64,000 nt of DNA, taken from positions 3,782,001 to 3,846,000 of the forward strand of contig JAHWDD010000004.1 of assembly GCA_023897205.1 (NCBI GenBank), in the 5' to 3' direction. Positions 21,002-32,739 of the stretch are shown one piece after another. The first letter of the stretch is position 1, and every line of letters begins with the position of its first letter. Below the pieces are notes generated by a model. It was not told the origin of the DNA and made no database searches. It was given only the letters and a program-made list of their open reading frames with translations. The translations under genes were made by a program, and so were the position numbers. The DNA is from Exophiala sp. HKRS030. Lineage: Eukaryota > Ascomycota > Eurotiomycetes > Chaetothyriales > Herpotrichiellaceae.

Positions 21002-22403
21002 TTACAGTTCATCGTGGCGCAAATACATCTTTTCCACCTTGGCCTTCACATCCGTCGGCCAGTACACATGCTGACCGCCACCACCCCACTTCAGAGATGG
21101 CAGGTCGGTTCTCTTCTCCCAGATGGCAGATGACGGTAGTCGATCTTTCAGTTTCTCGCTAACCTCGTCCACCTTGTCCATGATTCTCATCAGATTGCCA
21201 CCCAGCGCACCACGTACCTCGTCGTCCGTCCAGCCTCGAGACAGAAGCTCTGCGACCTGTTCCCTTCTCGTTAGCCAGCTAGGATCACTTGCTTTCCCTC
21301 TTGAGAGAAAGGGAAACGTACAATGTTGGGGTATTTGCTAGCATCTTCTAGCCCTTCCGGCACGAGGTACATCCCGTCGTAATCGGAGGCGATCCCAACA
21401 CGACTCTTGCCGACGATACCAGCAATGTGCTCGATGTGATTGGCGACGTGTGACACGTTGACTCCCGGATGGGGTCCGAGGAAAGCCGGAAAGAATATAG
21501 ACTGGATCACGCCGTCTTTCTGTCCGGGGCCGTCCCCGATCATTTTGAGGATTTCGTCAGGCACGTTCCGTGGGTGATCCCATAGTGCTCGTGCGCCTGC
21601 GTGGGTCCAGACCACGGGAGCCTCGGAGAGCTCGATCGCTTGCCTCATTGTCGCGACGGTGGTGTGGGCCAGGTCGACCATGATACCGACACGGTTCAAC
21701 TCTTTGATGAGTTCTTTGCCCAGGTCCGACAAGCCATCACCTTCGTGTACGACGTCCATCGGCGTACCAGGTCCACACGACGAGGCGAATGCGCTATGGC
21801 AGGTGTGGGTCAGAGTGAGGTAGCGGACACCCAGTTGTGCAAAGATTCGAAGTGCACCGAGGGAGTTGCCCAACACATGGGTCCCTTCCATGCCGATCAG
21901 ACTTGCGATCTTGCCGGCGTTGAAGGCATCCCAAACCTCGGCGGATGTCCTGGCGTATTGGAAATCATCGGGATGTCGTGCGATCATGTTCTGGATGATG
22001 TCGAGCATCTCCAGAGCATCTCGCACATGGCTCGTCGGAGTGTTGAAGTCTGCACCAGGATCCTCTCCGACTACGTCGTAACACGGAGCCCAAACGGTCC
22101 AGAAGGCTCCTCCCAAGCGTCCCTCCCTCATCCTCGGGATGTCAACATGGCCTGGGAAAGAGCCATTTAGGAGAGGAATGGCGTCGAGTGGTTTTCGATC
22201 TAGAGTAACAGTCAGGCAATAGTCCAAAACGTCGGAGACCAAATACTAGTACGTAGACTGCGGATGATTTGTGGCAGGTCAATATGGGTGTCCAAAAGGG
22301 GAGTCTCCTCCATCAATTGTATTGCCTTGTCGACAAAATCAGTGGCAATGCCTCGCACGGAGGATATCAACAACAGGGTTTGCAATAGAGCGGTTAACCT
22401 CAT
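21002..22403 (-). CDS. Secreted membrane-dipeptidase-like protein (peptidase M19), 3 exons
   Basis: Zinc dipeptidase of the renal dipeptidase family, which splits dipeptides, including those with D-residues at the C-terminal position. Exons are 22403-22247, 22199-21322 and 21256-21002, with introns of 47 and 65 bp, total 429 aa. A signal peptide is evident (MRLTALLQTLLLISSVRG). The metal ligands are in place: His40 and Asp42 in DTHIDLP, Glu in IGMEGTH, His in MVDLAHTT and His in VVWTHAGARAL. DHPRNVPDEIL and GIASDYDGM complete the active-site set, and GWTDDEVRGALGGNLMRIMD is the family's C-terminal helix. It is divergent from an MFS transporter. A coding-like exon lies directly upstream (22740-22531) and could in principle splice to this ATG (see that entry). 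Confidence 0.93.
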
Positions 22404-22448
22404 CTTGAAATACTTTGATGTGTAAGCTTTTTGTGATATCAAATTTAG

Positions 22449-22740
22449 TTATAGGCGACTGGCGAGAGTCTTGCAGACATGGAACAAATATAATGAGAAA
22501 ATCAGTTGAGATACCAAAGCCAAAACCGACCTTCTCCGCAATTGCTTGATCCTCGCTCTTGTTGCCGACGATCTGGACGCTGTTGTCCTTGAACTTCCAG
22601 AGGGAGCAATTCGTGACGGTGTTATGCAAGGTCATCACTGGTCTGGCATGGAGCCGTGGGTCTTGACGGATCAGCCGCGGAACATAGGGGTCTGGGTCCT
22701 CATCTGCGGGAAGCCACCCATGCCTGATATATCGGGCCAT
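22449..22740 (-). CDS. Small unknown ORF, probably spliced, upstream of the dipeptidase
   Basis: An exon 22740-22531 encodes 70 residues (starting MARYIRHGWLPADEDPDPYV, then LHNTVTNCSLWKFKDNSVQI) with strong C/G preference at third codon positions, unlike random intergenic frames. It ends in AAG followed by a GTCGGT donor. A 61-bp intron to the AG at 22471-22470 would add TLASRL and a stop, giving 76 aa ending at 22449. Alternatively the exon could join the dipeptidase ATG at 22403 in frame (AG at 22405-22404), giving that enzyme an N-terminal extension. I do not recognise the sequence. Lying only 46 bp before the dipeptidase ATG, it competes for that gene's promoter. Confidence 0.4.
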
Positions 22741-23049
22741 CCGACATTTCTTCCTGCTTTTGACCGTTTCGCCGAATGCAAGACTCGATGGACGTACCGC
22801 GGGAAGACCAACATGCATCTACCACAAGTCTGCGCAGCATCGCAGAGGTCTGAGTCTGCTGATAGTGCGAAGCTATCACATCTGGTCTTCTCCCTGCCCA
22901 GTAATCGTACAAGGTGCCGCGGCGATAAGGATCTGTGGATGCACGTATATAAATATACCGTTCACCAATATTGTTCGAAGTCGAGATGGATTGACAAGGT
23001 CACGACAACCACTACCGGTCGCCCCAGTCCTCCCTGAACACTTAGCGTG
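22741..23049. other. Divergent promoter region between small ORF/dipeptidase and MFS
   Basis: About 310 bp serving both directions. It includes the TATA-like box listed separately. Confidence 0.5.
22946..22955 (+). promoter_or_regulatory. TATA-like box of the MFS transporter gene
   Basis: TATATAAATA lies about 95 bp before the ATG at 23050, a normal distance for a fungal TATA box. It is preceded directly by CACG. It fits an inducible gene, as expected for a catabolic transporter. Confidence 0.5.
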
Positions 23050-24694
23050 ATGGCGAGCGAAAAGTTCCAACAAGAAACAGGAGTACTTGCCCAGGATAAA
23101 TCCAATGAAGTCGCTACGAATGACGGCAACATCCAGTCATTGGATGCTCGAGCAATCCGCAAGCTACGATGGAAGATCGATATGATCATTCTTCCTACAT
23201 TGGCCATCATGTACACTTTCAACAGTCTCGACAGATCAAATCTAGGAAACGCTGCTACAGCGGGGCTGAAGAAAGATACCCACTTGACAGGAGACCAGTA
23301 CAATCTGCTCCTGACCATCTACTATGTCATGTTTGTTCTCTTTGGACCTGTCATGACTGTTTTCACCAAGATTTGCTCGGCAAAGATCAGCTTGCCTTGT
23401 ATGATGGTAGCCTTTGGGATCGCATCAGCTTGTACAGCCGTGGCCAAAAACCTGGGACATCTTATGGTGTGTCGTATTTTCGTCGGCATTTTCGAGTCTG
23501 GCTTCCTGGCATCGTAAGTTGTCTTTCCTTGCCTCACGAGATCCTTCTGATATAGTGAACAGTGTTGTCTTTTATCTCAGCAAATGGTATACCAGAAGCG
23601 AGATCGCCTCGCGGATTGCCATCTTTTATGCGGGAGCTGTGGTTGCGTCGGCCTTTGGAGGATTGATCGCATTTGGCATGTTTCATATCAAATCCTCGGG
23701 CAATCTTTTCGATTGGTCATATCTCTTCATCCTCGAAGGGTGCCTTACCTGCCTTGTCGCCATTATTTCTTACTTTGTTCTTCCGAGAGACATCGCGAAT
23801 GCATGGTTTTTAACTCAGAGTGAGGAAGAGGTAGCAGAGGCTCGAATACAACTCGAGTCTATGCAAAATCGTTCGGGCAAATGGGTATGGTCTGAGGCCA
23901 TTTCGGAGTTCAAGACTGTCCATGGCTGGGCACGTGTCGTGATTGCGTTCTCGGTTGGAATCTTGCCAAATGCAAGCGCCAACTTTTTGGCCATCATGAC
24001 TGTTCGTTTGGGATATTCGGTTACGAAGACAAACCTAGTAAGTGCCTTCCTCCTGACTGAGTCGCTGGCGTTCCCGAATTTTGGAAGGCGCATACTGACT
24101 CGAGGAAACCGAAAGTATACTGTGGCACCGGCCATGACAGCAGCTGTTTTCCTGTTGATATTTGCGTATTCTTCTGATTACTTTCGAGAACGCGGATTCC
24201 ACATGACAGTCCCTCTTGTGCTCAGTCTCGTCGGATATGCCATTTTGCTCGGGGCGGATATTGAAAAACAGAAAGGCACTGGATATCTGGCCATTTTCTT
24301 CTGCACCATCGGAGTAAGTGGGAGCATTTCGGCTGCTGTTAGCCTTCCCAAGCTGACACTGCTTGCATAGGCATATCCCATGAGCGTCATCTTCTCGGCT
24401 TGGACGGTCGCTAACATTCCGAATTTGAATGCCCGCGCCTTCACTACTGGCGTGTTACTGGCGTGTCTTAACTCAATGGGGCTTGTCGCATCCAACATCT
24501 TCTTTGCGAGGGAAGCGCCTCGGTACAAGACTGCTTTAATTGTAAACATGGCATTCCCCTGTGCTGGTATTGTCTTTACGGTGACATACTCTCTGTATTT
24601 GAGATTCTTGAATCGTAAGCTGGAAAAGGAGCACCACACATCGGAAGGGCTAGGGGCGGTGGATGGAGGAGCTCCGTTCAGATATCAGACCTAG
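23050..24694 (+). CDS. MFS transporter of the anion:cation symporter (Dal5/Tna1-like) family, 4 exons
   Basis: Exons are 23050-23513, 23563-24037, 24116-24313 and 24371-24694, total 486 aa. Introns are 49, 78 and 57 bp; the second is a multiple of three without stops but interrupts the family motif TNL-YTVAPAMTAAV and has proper GTAAGT and branch signals. Landmarks are FNSLDRSNLGNAATAGLKKD, the MVCRIFVGIFESGF helix, LSKWYTRSEIASRIAIFYAG, FILEGCLTCLVA, SDYFRERGFH and GAYPMSVIFSAWTVANI, all typical of fungal allantoate/nicotinate-type permeases. The substrate is not determined; beside a secreted dipeptidase, a peptide or amino-acid derivative is a reasonable guess. Its 3' end is only 15 bp from that of the convergent regulator gene. 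Confidence 0.93.
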
Positions 24695-24709
24695 ATGACA
24701 GTTGGTGGG

Positions 24710-26870
24710 TCAATCTCTCGGGACATGTTGCCCAAGACCAAGCCCCTGAATTGTGTCAGTACCGACGGCAGCATCTCCAATCAAGCCAGACCATGGATCG
24801 TTTCCGTAGAAATCAGGAAGTGGAAAATCTAAATCTTCTGGAAATCCTTCGTACTCCCACAGGTGCGGCCCAAGTGTTGACATGGAGGAATTGACGACCC
24901 TGTCTCTGGCCTCAGCATCTTCGAGCCATGCCAGCAAGACGAATCTGATTTTATCACTCATGTGTCCATTGAGCAGGGGAAGCCCATTACCCTCAGTAAG
25001 GTTGGGATAAGGAGTGTCGTGGATATCACTCTCGTCGAGAATTGGCGGAATGGGGGCGCCAGCCTCAACAATAACACCTTGACGGCTGCTTTCAGGGCTG
25101 ATTACTGGGCAGTACGTCGCCTGATACAGCCGGCGAAGGGTTGCCAGGGTACTCAGCCAAGCGTCAGCAACAGGCCAGTGAGTTGTCCACAGCTCGAGCA
25201 CTGCCGTTATCTTGTCCACGCTTGCCGCCGCTTTCCTGCACGCTTCTTCGTCTTGCGCAACCACATACTGAAGCCACAACTGAGTATTTGCGGCCGATAA
25301 AAAGGCGGGAGCAGCGAAGAGTGACTGTAGGGTTGGGAAGCCACCATCGTTGGTGAGAAATGTTTCCATGACATCAAGTATTGCTTCTGAGCTTGAGATA
25401 CAAATCGATGTTGTTCTTTCGTCTTGCTTGTCAGCGCTAGGGTGAGTACCATCGTAACGGTCGTATTGTCCACCTTCATGTAACGGCGAGTCCATCTCGT
25501 CCTCGTACGGCAGATATTCTTCTCGCAGTGCACACCTGGCATGATTCAGCACCAAGTGAAAAGTCACAAATAGTGCCTCTTGACCGGTGTGTCGGAATAG
25601 CTTTCTGTTTTGAGTGGACCATCGTATTGTGGCAGGAAGGGAGTCATGGATATCGTTGATTTCCTTCTCAAGTGGACTGAACGGATATGTCGAGCTGTCA
25701 AATTGATGTTTGTTGTAACGACGACCACCTTTCACCTGTATATAAGTCGCCTGCGACCACAAATTTACGATAGCAATATAATATGGCAGTAGCCCAAGAC
25801 GGGATACCTCACATGGAAATGATAGCGTATCCAAGGTTGGTGCGTCGAATGATTCTTCGAATGTGAAGATTGTCTCTGGACAGGGAAGGTTGAGAGAAAC
25901 GCAGTCCAGGCCTATCATCTGTGGTCGCCAGCAGCAATACGCCACAAGACGGTCCATGACAAAACATGCCCAATATGTCCGTCTTTGAACTTCTTTCTGA
26001 CGAGGAGAGAGTCTGTTGTGGTATTCGCGACCTAATCTCAACGCCTGCGCCTGTCGAACGGCAATACCAGTGAAAATCCAAGCTTTGTATGATGTACGAG
26101 TGAGCAACTCTTTCAAGGCTAGGATGAGATTGCCCTGGATGGATCGCACTAGAGGGCCTCGTTAGTTCTACTGTGATTTGACAAAGGTCGGTAGGATACA
26201 AAGGGCCATACCAGAAGGCACGTCAACCGTCTGACGAGAATATTCTCTTGCTACGAGTGTGTGCCAGTCAGACAGTAAGGTCGGTGTTGCAAATCCTTCC
26301 TTGACCGCTTCTTCTTTGCTCATATAGATTGCGGAGAGCGCTACAAGAGCATGTGCGAAGAAGGGAGATCGCCTTCGGACCACGTCGACTTCGAGGGATG
26401 GAACGTGCAGGAAAGAACAACATTCGACACTGAGATGCCGGCTGTAGAAGATGTCCAGTGCGCGCTGAAGGAGACTGTTCGAAAGCCGACTATTGCTCTC
26501 ATCTCGGCCTCGAGAAAGTCGTGGTCTTTTGGCACGATTGTCCTCACTCCCATTGGCATCTTCATTGATGGGCTGTGTCGGAATTGAATCATTCTCCTGG
26601 GACGCGGAATGTTGATGCGAGGTGGGCCAGGAGCAGGGCAGACGCCGTAAGACGCAGCTGCCACAGGTTGGTCGAAGACCGTTGCATTTCGTCTTTCGTC
26701 GACGGCTTCATAGCACCATCATCGTGTTAGCAGCCTCTCCTGTTGTGGAGCACGCAGTCTTCTACACGCGATGTTTGCCATTTGGGATCTTGTACTAACC
26801 ATGAGTTACAGGCTTGGAAAACTCGGAAACCTGTAGAGGTAGGCAGTCCACCTGGATTAGGAGCACTCAT
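24710..26870 (-). CDS. Zn2Cys6 transcription factor with fungal-specific domain, 3 exons
   Basis: Exons are 26870-26800, 26705-26212 and 26148-24710, total 667 aa. The zinc cluster is split by intron 1 inside its second Cys codon (TG|C). Once joined it reads ACNSCRRRKTKCNGLRPTC then GSCVLRRLPC, a perfect C-x2-C-x6-C-x6-C-x2-C-x6-C. A linker with KRPRLSRGRD follows. The middle homology region (Fungal_trans type) runs from about residue 115: ALDIFYSRHLSVECCSFLH, RRSPFFAHALVALSAIYMSK, YKAWIFTGIAVRQAQALRLG, RRTYWACFVMDRLVAYCCWR. Intron 1 is 94 bp with GTTAGT donor and GCTAAC branch; intron 2 is 63 bp. It most likely regulates its neighbours, the transporter and dipeptidase (inference). Confidence 0.92.
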
Positions 26871-28191
26871 ACCGTACTCCACGCTGTTGTTGTTGTTGTT
26901 GAAGTGTCCAATGAAATCTCACACGACTGCATCTCCAGACACAGGTGTTGGTGTATTGCTGTGGAGGCGTCCAATGACATGTAACACGTACAGTTATGGA
27001 ACCCAGTATAATGCTAAAATCCTCCGTATGCGACGAGAAATAATGAGACGTCGATGCCCCTGCCTCGAGTCACACCGGTTAGAGAAGGAAGAAATTCGTG
27101 TGGATTTCCGGAGATGGAGTTTCAGGCACTGATGCTGCCTCCCATCCCGAGCATACTGTAGAAAGCTTGGCTGGGTTTGTGGGCTTCGATCTTGCCAATG
27201 GCTTGAGAGCGGTGGCTTCTCGTTAGGGGCGGAGGATGATGTTAGGTGGCAGTCTAGGCGCCCATAAAACCTCCGGTAGGTAGCAATTGGCCTAAGGATG
27301 CCACTACGACGCCTACAATACAGGATTCACTGCATCCGTACTCCGTACTTGGGATCAGCCCTTTAAGTTGTTTACTAAATAGTGATCCTGTCCACTCTTG
27401 TAAAGCGACGAGCCTTACCAGGCTAATTTAGATATAATACAATTTCGATTTGTTTCCGATCACTCTAACGAGATGACCCTGTTGATCATGATGGTTGTGG
27501 CTTCACGACCTCCGACATGGATCATCCAACACAGATTCGCCAGAGCCTGTGAACACAAGGCTGTCTCTGATGACATCGAACTTCGCCAATCTGACTGTGC
27601 GCGGAGGTTCTCGAATCAAGCCACATTGACCTCCCTGGTCTCAGCTCGACCTCCTTAGCTTCTACTCCGTATCCGGTGTCCCAAAGCTTACCAGTCCATG
27701 CGAGAAAAGGCTGTCTGGAAACTCCCATGTCCATATGCAGGAACGTTCGATGACACCCTAGATGCTCTATTTTGGGGGGGGCTAGCCAGTCCCCTAGCCA
27801 TCTCGTTGGTTCTCAGCCAAATCATCCTGACGGCTCGGGGGGATAGCAGCGTCTCGGTAAGGGTGTAATTTCCCAAGAAGTTGAAACAAGTGGAGGCGGA
27901 GCTGCCACTCCGTCGAGTACCCGAGTTACCAGTACCACCCCCCAACTTGAATTTTTATAATCTGCCAGAATCCCAGTCCAGTCCAGCCTTTTGGTGCTTG
28001 ATCTCTACTTATTGTTTTGCAGCTTCGTATCTCTCAGCTGGTCTGTTCGCCTTCATAGTCAGTCATTCTTTTGACCCTCAGTCGTTCATTACAAAAGCAC
28101 GGTCACTACCACAACTTTTTACCACCTTTCACAAAATCCTTCGAGGCTCTCGAAAGACAGACACATACTCGGTCCCTCTAATCGCACAAAG
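26871..28191. other. Divergent intergenic region
   Basis: About 1.3 kb between the regulator gene (minus) and the wall-protein gene (plus). It includes GTACTCCGTAC near 27339, ACTCCGTA near 27664, and a G run near 27773-27781. The last 250 bp are CT-rich leader-like sequence. No gene is supported. Confidence 0.5.
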
Positions 28192-29063
28192 ATGCATTCC
28201 TTCATTGCTCCCCTTATGGTTGTCGGCCTCGCCAGCCTCGCGCAAGCCTTCACCAAACCCACCAACGCCACCTGGGGCCCACTGCTTTTGCCTGACACGA
28301 CTCACGTATGCATCTTTCCTCTCCATGAATCTCTAGACCTTCGGGATGCTAACACTCCCCTCAGCCCGTTACCCAAGGGGAGACCTTCAAAGTAACTTGG
28401 GACCCAGAGAGCCACCCCACCGACGATGTGACAGTCTCTCTCGTCCTCTGCCACGGTCCGTCGACAAACTGCGTGCAGTCAGACAGCGCCCTTGCGTCCG
28501 GCATTCCAGCCAGCTCAAAGTCCTTCTCTTGGGATGTCCCTTGCGACCTGGCTCCCGGCACTCAGAGCACCTCGACAGGTTACGGCATGCTGATCATCGT
28601 CGACGGCACCGGTGAATTCCAGTACTCAACCCAATTCTCCGTCCTCGAGGGCAAGACATGTTCGAAATCTAGCTCTGGCTCCTCCAACAGCACCAGCCCA
28701 AGCAGCACCGTTACCAACAGCGGCGGATCCGTGGTCATCTTGCCACCTACCCAGCAAACTGGTTCGGCGCACTCAGGCTCCAACGGCACCACCACCGGCT
28801 CCGGCCCGAACTGGGGTGGTTCAGCCATCTCGATGCCAACCACCACTGCGACTGACATGACCAGCATGGTCTCCGTAACCTTCAGCAGCGGCTACATTGT
28901 CAGCGAGACAGCCACCATCACATCCGCACCTACAGGCGCCACTGCTGCAAGCGCCACCACAGGAAGTGCACCGGCCTCCACCTTCACTGGTGCCGCGGCA
29001 CAACTCGCACTCAATGGCGCCGGTATGGCTTTGGCCGGTGCCGCCGCCTTCTTCGTCTTGTAA
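28192..29063 (+). CDS. GPI-anchored Ser/Thr-rich cell-wall protein, Kre9/Knh1-like N-domain (2 exons)
   Basis: Exon 1 is 28192-28305 and exon 2 is 28365-29063, total 270 aa, with a 59-bp intron (GTATGC donor, TGCTAACAC branch). A signal peptide ends near residue 19 (LASLAQA|FTKP). The next about 100 residues have the fold signature of small fungal wall proteins of the Kre9/Knh1 type (VTQGETFKVTWDPE, VSLVLCHGPSTNC, FSWDVPCDLA, GYGMLIIVDGTGEFQYSTQF). A long Ser/Thr/Gly-rich stalk follows, then a C-terminal hydrophobic tail (GAAAQLALNGAGMALAGAAA) that fits a GPI-attachment signal. It probably sits at the membrane or wall; no enzyme motif is seen. Confidence 0.88.
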
Positions 29064-29853
29064 ACGCTTCCACACCTTGGGACAGTTCGCCCATCATGGA
29101 AATAACAGTGGGGTGGTGTTTTAGTATGTGTGCATGTCAAGCCTTGAGGTGTTGGATGAGTAGCAAGGAGAGAGTGTGATTTAGTATTCAATATCATCAT
29201 TTGACAATGTGATCCTGCGATCTGTTATAAGGCCTAGGCACCCATAGCGTGCGCTGCTCCCATGCAAGGTGAAGCTAAGGCCCTTGAGCCCGGGTGTCTC
29301 ATGAGCGTGAAACATGGACCTCCTTGAAACCTTGAAAGACGGGCCGTTGTCATTCCAACGTTTTCTCTCGGGAGTAATGTACACTTCGATTAAGAATCGT
29401 TCACTGAGAAGGGGTTCCGTAGAGTAGTAAGCTGAAAAAATACTGTGCTTGACATGACTCTCGGCGCCCAGAAGAGACGCAAAAGGGGCGGACTGCAGGA
29501 CAGATTAACAGACATGATCAACGGGCACAACGTGTTCAAGTCGTACAGCAATGCATTCCCATTATTATAGACGACTACACTGAGATAGCCATGACCACAA
29601 TTTGGACGACGTTAAGGAGCGACAACGCCCACGATGCCAACGCGTGGAAATCACGAGCCTATGACCTCCTGATCTAATCTAATCTGGGGAGGGCAAACGC
29701 ACGTGACACTTCGTGTTTATGGCAAACTCTCTCGACATTCTCTCTGTCTACTTGACTCACTTCTGAAAAGAAAGACTAATAACAACAAGCAACATTGATG
29801 ACACCGCATCCTCTTTTGCTGATGACACGTCAACAGAAACAACGCCAGCCCAT
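29064..29853. other. Intergenic region between convergent genes
   Basis: About 790 bp between the 3' ends of the wall-protein gene and the RS/His-rich gene. Nothing recognisable apart from 3' flanks. Confidence 0.5.
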
Positions 29854-31415
29854 TCATTTGCGCGAAGGCTTGTACGAATCGACCTCTCTCTTGTTGTGGT
29901 ATGGTCCTGCCCTCTCTCTGCTCCGGTGCCTATCGTATGGCGGGGTCTCGGCTCGTCGCCAGTACTTGTCCTCCTCCTCACTGCGTGAGCGGCGGTGGCT
30001 GTGGTGACGATGATGTTGATGATGAGAGTGGTGATAGTGATCACGCTCACGCTCACGCTCACGACCTCCTTCCCATACGGCATGATCCTTGTGTCTGCGA
30101 CTGCGAGATCTCTCTCTTTCTCCATGACCATGTCCATGTCGGTGTGATCTGTGCCTATCTCTTCCTGTCTCCCACTCGCCGCCGTACGAGGGGTATCTTC
30201 CACCACCAGCAGCGCCACACTCGCTGTCCGGGCTTTTTTGGAAGTGATGATAATGCTGACCCGCCGCGATCTCACTCATCTCTCTATTATCGAGGTTGAC
30301 AACTTCCCTACGAGGGTCGAAACGACGACGACGGTATGACGGTGCATATTCTGCTGGGGCTGCCGGTGGTGGTGGCAGCGCCTCAAATGTGTCGAATCCG
30401 TAAGGTCCGGTAGGCACCATTTCAATGTCCGCCTCGGGTCCACGCGGCGCAGGTTGAAGCTGATCCACAATGTCAAACTTGCGCTTCCGACCACCGGTCA
30501 ACGACACGACCGTCGCTTTTGCCATGTTGAAAGTGGACTGCAGTTCCGCCATTGCGTCCGGATCGACGCCCTTGTCCGCGAGGTATTGGAGTGCGTTCTC
30601 GGCCGTGTCACGGAGGAATTTGGCCGCGTCGGTAAGTTCTTGACCTTCTCTGTTCGGCACAGCATAGAAATCCGCCTTGGCTTGCTCATACACCTGCCAG
30701 AGACGCGTGACTTGTGCATCGACCACTTGCATATGAGGTTGTCTTTCGTCGAGCATCGCTGGTTGTTCTGGCTCGGGAGCAGGGCTTCGCTGGTAGGACG
30801 TCGCGCGATCGGGTGCATCTGTACCGACACCCCAAAAAGGTAAGCCCATGTTACGTTGCCAACCAAAAAGAAAGACCCAGGTGAGACGACGAAACGCAGA
30901 CGGGGGACGAGAGAGGTGAGTAAGCGACCAACCGTTTGAACAGCAAGGCATTGTGCTGGGGACGTACCTCTGATCACGGCGCTTCGAAGCTCGATGGCCC
31001 GACCGAGAGCGTTGGTGACATCTGCAGCAGGCTCGTGTGCGGCCCCGATACTGATTCCGAGGTACTCTTCGCAGAAGACGACGATGGCCGCGGGTTCGTC
31101 CAAATCACGGCCGCTGCGGGTGAGGTTGAGAAGGGCCTTGTCGTAGATGGTGATTCGGTTGTGTTTGAGGACGGGCGAGCGAGTCTTGATCAGGTTGACC
31201 TGTCTCTCCAACAGCTCGAGGAAGTCTTGCTTGTGGTACTCCAAAAAGTAATGGACGCTGCGGTTGACGGCGTGGGTCTGACGTGCCTTGTCGATGACGT
31301 CGAGCACCTCGTCGTCCCAGGCGTCGGTGTCAAAGTTATCTTCATTTCCTTCGCGGCTCAGACGATGCGTATCGGGGAAGAAGAGAGCGTCATCCAAGAG
31401 AGTGTCGCCCGACAT
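29854..31415 (-). CDS. Unknown protein with RS/His-rich C-terminus (2 exons)
   Basis: Exon 1 is 31415-30968 and exon 2 is 30818-29854, joined by a phase-1 intron of 149 bp (GTACGT donor, GGTACAG acceptor), total 470 aa. The ATG at 31415 (MSGDTLLDDALFFPD) is preferred to one at 31490. Residues 1-150 are ordered and acidic (DAWDDEVLDVIDKARQTH, SVHYFLEYHKQDFLELLERQ), residues 180-260 are helical, and the last 170 are dominated by Arg, Ser, His, Glu and Asp (DRHRSHRHGHGHGERERSRS, then RERERERDHYHHSHHQHHRH). The tail resembles splicing-factor RS domains, so a nuclear RNA-related role is possible, but there is no RRM or other domain I can name. Confidence 0.8.
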
Positions 31416-31501
31416 GGTGTCACTGCCGGCCGCGCTGACAAAGCCGATGGATGGTAAGCAAGAGAGAACAACAAAAGGTGTTTTACTCACAAGTCGCGAG
31501 G

Positions 31502-31560
<59 letters not shown>

Positions 31561-32739
31561 TGGAGAGACAGGTAAAGTGAGGGACGGTTTGAGGCCCTTG
31601 TTTTGCAGAATGATCTCCAACGCGTCGCGAAATATATCGCCAGACCCTGTCCTACGAGCCAACAAGCGCGAGCAAGGCACCGACTGCCTTTTCATTGTTT
31701 ACGCTGAGCAACACCAAAAGGGGGGGAAAGCCGGTGAATGTCGTGAATATCAGACGAACGGGCGGTCAGGAACACCCGATATTGCTCGTGTGTCGCGATG
31801 GCAATCGGGGAGGGCTACGTCTGCTGTATCTTTGGTGAATGTGAACAAAAGGCATTCACTGACCTTCAGCCCCCCAAACAAGGAGGCTCTGGTCCCAACC
31901 CTTGAAAATGCTTCTTGGCCCTCGCAAACATTGGACGAGACAGCTACACAGCTACACAGCGAAGAAGGACTGTGAGTTGGGGAAGGAATTCAAAAGAATA
32001 TCGTTTGTGTGCTCTTCTCCCCGGACGAGATGCAAAGCTTGTATCAAACTACACAAAGCTCCATTCAATTACACCTCTGAACAACCTCTTTTTGGCTACA
32101 TGCAAAGCGGTGCTGTTTGCTGTTGACAATACCATATCACACCCACACACGTATTGTAGGTGTATATGGTGACAGGACAAGCATGGAACAAAGTCACATT
32201 GACATATCCGTGGATGGCAGAAAGACTCCAACAAGTAAATCCTTTGTAGAGCGAGGCAGGAATCCAAACAGAGCGCAAATTGGAATTGAATTGACATTTT
32301 TGCATTAAGGGGATCTATCTGGTGCGGTTATTGCAAGATGCAAACCTATCTCGAGTTTCATAGCTGAAGCCTCGGACGACAAGGCAGCTAGCTAGCTACA
32401 TCCCTGCGGGAACTGGCAGTTTGCTTGCTTTGATATCAAAGCTCGGAGCCATATCGCCAGTCTATCATACACACAATAAAGAAAATAACTTGATCGTCAC
32501 CCAGCCACCGCAGAATAATGAATGAGCTTGGAGCTCTCAAGAGAAGGACGCCGTTCGCCTGCCAACACCGGCTCAGTCCAGCCTAGCCTTGTGTGAATCG
32601 AATCCCACTTGCATAGTACTTTGAGTCGATAAGAAAACTTTTGAGTAGTGGCATACTTGCCTAACATGAATACAATTGATCATGCAATCTGAGAGAATGC
32701 TTTGTTGAGACAAGTGAGATTCGACGGGAAACGGACAAC
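31416..32739. other. Upstream region of the RS/His-rich gene and 3' flank of PAB1
   Basis: About 1.3 kb. The dominant feature is the GT microsatellite listed separately, about 90 bp upstream of the RS/His gene's ATG. A GCTAGCTAGCT run lies near 32388-32398. No gene is supported. Confidence 0.5.
31505..31559 (+). repeat. (GT)n microsatellite
   Basis: About 55 bp of uninterrupted GT dinucleotides (CA on the minus strand). It lies some 90-145 bp before the ATG of the minus-strand RS/His-rich gene, inside its likely promoter or 5' leader. Confidence 0.95.

Noticed and set aside
30819..30967. Reading through the RS/His gene intron as coding (frame from 30951)
   Set aside because: Clear GTACGT donor and CAG acceptor join two frames in phase; the read-through N-terminus is not protein-like.
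31505..31975. Frame beginning with a Val-Cys repeat
   Set aside because: It is the translation of the GT microsatellite.
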